Positions 5,497 through 9,495 of a stretch of DNA of 9,495 bases are shown here, piece by piece. The notes beneath the pieces are model-generated. The model saw only the letters and a list, made by a program, of their open reading frames with translations. It did not search any database and was not told the DNA's origin. This DNA comes from CANLBN01 sp050298695 (GTDB taxonomy: Bacteria > Pseudomonadota > Gammaproteobacteria > Pseudomonadales > Cellvibrionaceae), in assembly GCA_050298695.1 (NCBI GenBank), contig JBNKUQ010000106.1:1-9495 (forward strand), written 5' to 3'. The translations under genes and the position numbers were made by a program. Position 1 is the stretch's first letter. The number at the start of each line of letters is the position of its first letter.

Positions 5497-5546
5497 CCCC
5501 CCACCCAATACCCATAAATGGGTGGGGGGGTATATTTATATACCCC
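5497..5546 (-). promoter_or_regulatory. Structured G/C-tract leader with competing hairpins before the resolvase gene
   Basis: Hairpin A is GGGGTATAT-TT-ATATACCCC (5527-5546). Hairpin B is an 11-bp stem, CCCCCCACCCA (5497-5507) with TGGGTGGGGGG (5519-5529). Hairpin C is ACCCAT-AA-ATGGGT (5510-5523). B and C compete for 5519-5523, and A and B share 5527-5529, so not all can form fully at once. B ends about 10 bases before the ribosome-binding site. The transcript strand also holds GGG-TATT-GGG-T-GGGGGG, a possible G-quadruplex. Switch-like control of the resolvase is an inference. Confidence 0.5.
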
Positions 5547-5806
5547 AAAAAAGCATTTTTTTTGGCTTTTAAACTTTTTTCTCTAAACTATTGATTTCAT
5601 TAATTTTTTTTAAAAGCCAACTCTCTATTTTTAGTTTCTGTGTTGGAAAACAATATTGGCTTTTTAAACTTCAATGATTTCAATCACTTAGCTGAAAGTC
5701 GACCTTCAGAAAATCTTAAAAGCCAGTTTCTGGTTAAAAACCTGCATTTTGGCTATTTAAAAACTAATAAAAACAATGAGTTACGATACTCTTGCACACA
5801 AATATT
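5547..5806. other. AT-rich intergenic region, candidate origin
   Basis: No gene is seen between the unknown 143-residue protein and the resolvase leader. The stretch is very AT-rich and holds most of the alternating TTGGCTTTTAAA repeats plus a CCAAAAAA/TTTTTTGG stem (5545-5552 with 5558-5565). Repeats, AT-richness and adjacency to a helicase-primase gene are the usual marks of a replication origin. Confidence 0.4.
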
Positions 5807-5848
5807 TTAATAGCCAATTTCGATTGAATTGTTACTTTGGCTTTTAAA
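5562..5848. repeat. Seven alternating copies of TTGGCTTTTAAA
   Basis: Copies on the plus strand are 5562-5573, 5656-5668, 5749-5761 and 5837-5848. Copies in reverse orientation are 5609-5620, 5715-5726 and 5805-5817. Orientation alternates strictly, and the first three starts are 47 bp apart. Copies 1, 2 and 7 are identical. Copies 5 and 6 share the variant GGCTATT, so they still match each other. Neighbouring copies can pair as long-loop stems in RNA or single-stranded DNA. Copy 7 encodes FKSQ and copy 6 covers the stop codon of the adjacent gene. An iteron or single-strand initiation role is inferred. Confidence 0.75.
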
Positions 5849-6238
5849 AACGTAATCATTTTTTTTCAACGTTGAAAATTTTTTTTTGTTTTGTACGGGC
5901 CAAAATGTTGAAATTTTTCTAGCCCAAATACACTCCTGAATTTTCGCTAATTCTTGTATAGTGCGACGTAATTCTTGGTTGTTTTTAAACTCGCGCGTGA
6001 ATATAAATTCACCAAACAATAAGTCCGGCGTGTTCATAAAATCACCTTGTTCTGTAGGCGCCACTTGTGAATTCACCCAGCCAGCATCACATTTACCACG
6101 ACAAAATTGCCATCGATTGTGATCAACGTTTTCGTCTTTCAGCACAGTAAAATCACAAATTTTTCCCGTGTCGGTGACGTTCCAGTAGCACACAATATCG
6201 CTAGCGGGTATAAGATTGGTTTGATTAGTTGTGTTCAT
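5807..6238 (-). CDS. Hypothetical protein, 143 residues, coupled to the primase-helicase
   Basis: I do not recognise this family. The protein is Trp- and Cys-containing (W19, W43, W54, W105, W113; C17, C28, C46, C50, C103) with FCRGKC at 45-50, which might bind metal if other Cys take part. The middle segment PDLLFGEFIFTREF (71-84) looks like beta strands. A helical part follows (about 86-106). The last 25 residues are rich in Lys, Ser and Asn. The ATG at 6238 gives a 14-bp overlap with the primase-helicase gene, the same overlap length as at that gene's other end; GAGGA lies 11 bases upstream, rather far. Longer starts at 6259 and 6277 are possible but have no visible binding site. Its position suggests a replication accessory protein. 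The repeat array overlaps its 3' end. Confidence 0.7.
   Translation of the reverse strand: MNTTNQTNLIPASDIVCYWNVTDTGKICDFTVLKDENVDHNRWQFCRGKCDAGWVNSQVAPTEQGDFMNTPDLLFGEFIFTREFKNNQELRRTIQELAKIQECIWARKISTFWPVQNKKKFSTLKKNDYVFKSQSNNSIEIGY
5863..5878. repeat. Perfect 16-bp palindrome TTTTCAACGTTGAAAA
   Basis: The palindrome lies inside the 3' part of the gene for the unknown protein, 14 bp from the last copy of the alternating repeats, and is followed by a run of nine T on the plus strand. It has no loop, so it is more likely a protein-binding site than a terminator. Its position next to the repeat array may be relevant to a candidate origin. Confidence 0.4.
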
Positions 6239-8513
6239 TGTTGTTGTCGTCGTCCTCATAATATTCTTCATTGGCATCGGTTAGTTCAGTAGAGTCATCG
6301 TCGATTAGGAAGCTAGCCTCATTGAAGCCGGTCATATCTGAAACATTTTCTATTTCATCAATTTCGACCATCTCCCCACTGCAAGGATCAATACGATGTG
6401 TCGCTTTGATGTTGATCGGCTCCGATTCGTCTTCACACGCTTTCTCCGATGTTTTTGGAATCAAGGGCATACCATCCAGGCACAAAAAACCATTGGCCCT
6501 CCTGGGGTTCGTGAGGCCATACGGCTCGGCATCTCGAACAAAAGCGATGTGGCCTTGTGTTGCCATAGCGGAGAGTAAATCTTTTGTACTGGTGAAGCCG
6601 CCTAAACCATGCGTATTTTGAAATTTCTGCGCAAATTGTGAGTTGGTGTACAGTCGTCCCCCTTGCGCTTCATCTCGAATTAATTGCAAAACTGTTTGCC
6701 GTCGTTCTGCTTGCTTGGCTTGCCTCTTTTCATCGACGTTTTTTTCCTTTACCTCTGATTTGGTAATGTCATCCTCATCGGTATCGATATAAATACGATG
6801 CAACACATGATCCTTCCACACCAAATTGATGTGATCACCTGAAGAGGAGTAATTGGATTTTTTTCGCGATAAAATACGCTCATTAGGTCCAGCATTTTTA
6901 TCTTTAACATCTTGCAGGTACCAACGAGAGCGAACCGTGTTGCTCCAGGCCGTAGAACCGCCAGTGCCGGTTTTTCGGTGGATACCCGCATCAGAGGGGT
7001 GGGCACACAATAAAACCGCGCCTCCGGTATTTCTCGCCAATCTCGCGCAACAGTTTTGTACAAACTGACGAACCTGCGTGCGATTGTTTTCATTACCACT
7101 GAATAAATCGGCCAGCGTATCTAATAAAATCACATCCGCACCAAACGATGCGATGTCCTCCTCCAATACCTCAAAAAAATCAGTGACGGCTCCAACATCG
7201 TGATAATCAAACTCCATCAAGATATTATTTTCACCCACGCGCGACACCATACGCACCTGATCCAAGTCGCTCATGTTGATACCATAGTGATGATTGATGT
7301 TGTACTGTCGACGCCACAGCTCATTCGAATCATCCTCACACAAGAGTGCATACACTTTTTGTTGCTTAAGCGGAATATCTAACCACCCAGTACCTGTCGC
7401 CAACGAGGTCACTAGCTGCTGAGCCAGTAGGGATTTACCTACACCACCATCACCGTAAAGCGCTGTGACATAGCCTTTGGGTAGCCACCCCGGAACAATC
7501 CACTCACGCTCTGGGGGGACACCAACCCAGTCGTTCGGAGGATCAATTGCTGTTAATTTGTAAGGCGATTGGGAGGGATCGTCCTCTTGTGTGAAATAAT
7601 TATTGGTATTGAATAGCCAAGACTCGACGTCCATTCCTTCCGTCACTGCATCCGCAGCATCCCATTTCATGGTTTTATCATCAGGGGGATAAATAATTTT
7701 TACATCCGTGGTAATACCTTGGCTAACAAGATATTTCGATACCCGTTCCGCATACTCCCAACCGGCTTTATCCTTATCGGGCCAAATAATTACCTCTTTA
7801 TCTTTTAGTGGCGTCCAGTCGGTTTTCTCCAGTGGCGCTTTAGAGCCAAACATGGCTGTCGTCGCGACAATATCTAACGCACTTAACGCATTGACACACT
7901 TTTCGCCTTCAACAATAATCACGCGATGCGCGTTTTGCACCTGTGGCAAGTTATAGAGAATGCGTGGTGATGGTGCCTTAAACTGTCTGGACGTTACATC
8001 GTAAGGTCGAAACTGTTTTCCTGTAGGCGTATCGTAACGATACACAACGGCATACAGTTTCTTTTCTGCTGACCAATAATCGTATTTAGCGGTATGCATA
8101 CCCAAATCTTCAGCGTGCTCTTGTGGTGCCTGTGAGGTTGGAGCAACGCTATAAGTAGGCTGATGAATCGTTTCACCTAACCACTGTGAAACGGACTCGA
8201 GAACGGCCTTAAAATCACTTTTATTGATGTGGTGAACATGTGCCCAAGCTGTAAAAATATCGCCACGATCGTCCTCTTTGGCATGATCGAAAAAAGTACC
8301 CGCCTCATCACCTTGCAAGGCAAAACACAAACTCTCTCCAGCGTTACCGTCAAGATCTCCGACCCGAAATCGATCTGCTTTCATTTTTCCATTAGGAAAC
8401 AGATAATTGAGGACCGTTGGTAGACGATCCAGCAGCTGCTTTTTCAAAAAAGCTTTTGATAGCGTGGGATTATCGTCTGGCTGTTGGTCATCGGCATCAT
8501 TAAAATCCAACAT
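6225..8513 (-). CDS. TOPRIM primase / RepA-type AAA hexameric helicase fusion
   Basis: This 762-residue phage-type replication protein should make primers and unwind DNA. Residues about 45-110 resemble the N-terminal part of CHC2-type primases (RFRVGDLDG, GTFFDHAKEDDRGDIFTAW) but lack the zinc-binding Cys set. A TOPRIM domain spans about 195-265 with VEGEK (E202, E204) and WPDKDKAG (D246, D248). The RecA-fold ATPase follows: Walker A GDGGVGKS (354-361), Walker B VILLD (461-465), a sensor-like AHPS (504-507) and basic RSRW (528-531), as in RSF1010 RepA relatives. A linker and a probable winged-helix region (about 600-680) lead to a very acidic tail (735-758). The ATG at 8513 has AGGAGGT eight bases upstream; a TTG at 8540 does not. 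It overlaps both neighbours by 14 bp. Confidence 0.92.
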   Translation of the reverse strand: MLDFNDADDQQPDDNPTLSKAFLKKQLLDRLPTVLNYLFPNGKMKADRFRVGDLDGNAGESLCFALQGDEAGTFFDHAKEDDRGDIFTAWAHVHHINKSDFKAVLESVSQWLGETIHQPTYSVAPTSQAPQEHAEDLGMHTAKYDYWSAEKKLYAVVYRYDTPTGKQFRPYDVTSRQFKAPSPRILYNLPQVQNAHRVIIVEGEKCVNALSALDIVATTAMFGSKAPLEKTDWTPLKDKEVIIWPDKDKAGWEYAERVSKYLVSQGITTDVKIIYPPDDKTMKWDAADAVTEGMDVESWLFNTNNYFTQEDDPSQSPYKLTAIDPPNDWVGVPPEREWIVPGWLPKGYVTALYGDGGVGKSLLAQQLVTSLATGTGWLDIPLKQQKVYALLCEDDSNELWRRQYNINHHYGINMSDLDQVRMVSRVGENNILMEFDYHDVGAVTDFFEVLEEDIASFGADVILLDTLADLFSGNENNRTQVRQFVQNCCARLARNTGGAVLLCAHPSDAGIHRKTGTGGSTAWSNTVRSRWYLQDVKDKNAGPNERILSRKKSNYSSSGDHINLVWKDHVLHRIYIDTDEDDITKSEVKEKNVDEKRQAKQAERRQTVLQLIRDEAQGGRLYTNSQFAQKFQNTHGLGGFTSTKDLLSAMATQGHIAFVRDAEPYGLTNPRRANGFLCLDGMPLIPKTSEKACEDESEPINIKATHRIDPCSGEMVEIDEIENVSDMTGFNEASFLIDDDSTELTDANEEYYEDDDNNNEHN

Positions 8514-8802
8514 GATTATTGACCTCCTGATTCCAGCCAAACGCTTCTGCTCGAAAACGACGAATCATTGCCATAAAATCTTTCCAATTCATCCATGCCT
8601 TGATATCAAGATGAGCTAACCAATCTACACATTCATAGGGGGAATCAAAGAAATTCAGCAAATCGACGTAATATCGTTCTTTATTGGATGTGCAGTAACA
8701 GGTGTATTTCCAACCCTCTTCTAACAGTGAAAATGACACCGCATGGTGTTGTCCACACACTTCACATTGTGGCTGTTGCTTAAACGGTAATGTTTTTTCC
8801 AT
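8500..8802 (-). CDS. Small Cys-rich (putative zinc-binding) protein, 100 residues
   Basis: The N-terminal half holds CEVCGQHH (C13, C16, H19, H20) and YTCYCTS (C35, C37), a plausible zinc ribbon or knuckle. The C-terminal half (about 45-90) is predicted helical with DLLNFFDSPYECVDWL and WKDFMAMIRRFR. I know no family name for it. Its stop overlaps the start of the primase-helicase by 14 bp, so the two are likely made together. Because that primase lacks the usual zinc Cys residues, this protein could supply a zinc-binding DNA-contact module in trans; this is a hypothesis. The ribosome-binding site before the ATG at 8802 is weak (GAGA). A gap of 166 bp separates it from the upstream nuclease gene. 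Confidence 0.75.
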   Translation of the reverse strand: MEKTLPFKQQPQCEVCGQHHAVSFSLLEEGWKYTCYCTSNKERYYVDLLNFFDSPYECVDWLAHLDIKAWMNWKDFMAMIRRFRAEAFGWNQEVNNHVGF

Positions 8803-8968
8803 TATTAAGATCTCTACATATTTAAATGATTTATCACGCTAATTTTTTATCAGATTGACAAAAACTTTACCCCATGATGCTGATTGATATCGATCAGGGA
8901 GTAGCGTAGACACACGTGCTATTTCGGTCTGTATCTAGCGATATACAATTCATAAGGTATTTATGCCG
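8803..8968 (-). promoter_or_regulatory. Probable promoter region of the primase-helicase unit
   Basis: The 166-bp gap is the only one within the rightmost group of genes. On the minus strand TTGTCA (8854-8859) could be a -35 box, with TGATAA after 19 bases as a poor -10. An imperfect 16-bp palindrome, TGATTGATATCGATCA (8881-8896, seven of eight pairs), lies about 20 bp upstream of that box and may bind a regulator. The assignment is tentative. Confidence 0.3.
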
Positions 8969-9495
8969 TCATTGCGTTACCTCCTTCCAACAGCGATCCT
9001 GCCACGCGCAAAATTTACATTCAAAATGAGTGGGGTCACGACTGATTCGAGGCAGTAACTCGTGCTCATCGCAAGCACTAATAATTTTTACCCCTTTGTC
9101 AGAACATTGCTGCGCGAGTTGTCCATTAAAGGGGACCAGCTCAAAATGTAATTCAGCGGTATCTTTATTGATGGCAGTAAACAAGGCTGACTGTTGATGA
9201 ATGCCTGGAAAGTCTTTTTCTAAATACGCTTGATACAGTGCAATTTGTCCCGCATAGATGGGTTTGGATACAGTCACGCCTCGCTTTTTAGTATCTTTCC
9301 ACGATTTGTTGTTAAGGCTTTTGGCCTCCCATAACATAGGATAAGAAAATCCCAATGAAGAAGGCGCATCAAGAATAACGCCATCAATGTGACCTTTTAC
9401 TTTGCCTCCCAATACAGAAAACCCATACTGATGACCATCCGGCTTCTCGGTGATTAACTGAAAACTGGCCAATTGCAGCCACTGGATCATGAGTG
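8969..9495 (-). CDS. RecB/Cas4-like PD-(D/E)XK nuclease (N-terminus beyond right edge)
   Basis: The visible part is about 174 residues, and the frame stays open to the window edge, so the start is missing. Numbering from the Met at 9490, the nuclease core has GHIDG (D36), WEAK (E55 and K57) and QIALY (Q82, Y86), the order D...ExK...QxxxY of RecB-family nucleases. Near the C-terminus C158, C161 and C167 (ECKFCAWQDRCW) resemble the iron-sulphur Cys cluster of Cas4/AddB proteins; a fourth Cys would have to lie in the missing N-terminus. Phages use such enzymes as recombination exonucleases. ALFTAINKDTAEL and LVPF are familiar from proteobacterial phage homologues. No cas1 or cas2 is nearby, so this is not evidence for CRISPR. 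Confidence 0.88.
   Translation of the reverse strand, partial: LMIQWLQLASFQLITEKPDGHQYGFSVLGGKVKGHIDGVILDAPSSLGFSYPMLWEAKSLNNKSWKDTKKRGVTVSKPIYAGQIALYQAYLEKDFPGIHQQSALFTAINKDTAELHFELVPFNGQLAQQCSDKGVKIISACDEHELLPRISRDPTHFECKFCAWQDRCWKEVTQ

Noticed and set aside
5562..5848. CRISPR array
   Set aside because: The repeats are only 12-13 bp, alternate in orientation and have irregular spacing (32-59 bp between starts).
5863..5878. TTTTCAACGTTGAAAA followed by T-run as a plus-strand terminator
   Set aside because: The palindrome has no loop, lies inside a minus-strand coding region and no plus-strand gene precedes it.
6271..7099. Open frames on both strands overlapping the primase-helicase gene
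   Set aside because: They are shadows of the long gene, whose motifs are continuous across this interval.
8963..9058. A 31-residue plus-strand frame starting ATG at 8963
   Set aside because: It has an AAGGT upstream, but it is antisense to the nuclease coding region and has no distinguishing feature.
8969..9495. Cas4-like nuclease as a sign of a CRISPR-Cas locus
   Set aside because: No cas1, cas2, effector genes or spaced identical repeats are present. Phages commonly carry such nucleases for recombination.

Overview
The window looks like part of a prophage or related integrative/plasmid-like element in a fairly AT-rich Proteobacterium (my best guess is a gammaproteobacterium; the sequence does not fix the genus). 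The evidence is a replication/recombination set on the minus strand: a RecB/Cas4-like nuclease, a small Cys-rich protein, a TOPRIM primase plus RepA-type helicase, a RuvC-like resolvase, a DUF6362 helix-turn-helix protein and a ParB-domain/beta-class DNA methyltransferase. Short intergenic gaps, overlapping genes and several small unknown genes also fit phage DNA. No integrase, structural gene, tRNA, rRNA, CRISPR array or insertion sequence is visible.

Layout, read in the minus-strand direction of transcription (right to left). The nuclease (8969-9495) runs off the right edge. After a 166-bp gap comes a tight three-gene unit: Cys-rich protein (8500-8802), primase-helicase (6225-8513) and a 143-residue unknown protein (5807-6238). 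Both internal junctions are 14-bp gene overlaps, which suggests translational coupling. Next is an AT-rich stretch (about 5545-5848) with seven copies of a 12-13-bp motif, TTGGCTTTTAAA, in strictly alternating orientation. It is followed by a set of competing G/C-tract hairpins in the leader of the RuvC-like gene (4950-5480). That gene overlaps the DUF6362 gene (4585-4953) by an ATGA. After a 260-bp gap comes a second pair: a single-domain response regulator (3941-4324) and a double-DUF1508 protein (3538-3936).

The left third (1315-3532) holds four small plus-strand genes. Two of them (1809-2162 and 2351-2590) encode unrelated proteins but share a near-identical promoter/leader, including a 15-bp identical block. 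Each is followed by a hairpin that has the form of an intrinsic terminator for the opposite strand. A small winged-helix-like protein (2767-2991) and a 50-residue single-span membrane protein (3380-3532) follow. The methyltransferase (70-1314) is transcribed leftward, divergently from the cassettes.

Working together, the nuclease, primase-helicase, resolvase and the repeat array between them look like a replication/recombination module with a candidate origin. The methyltransferase probably modifies the element's own DNA. The small plus-strand genes look like early or host-interaction accessory genes. The regulator/DUF1508 pair is an unusual cargo. The strongest candidates for something undescribed are the alternating-repeat array, the structured resolvase leader and the twin small-gene cassettes. 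All structural and functional proposals are read by eye, without folding or database searches.
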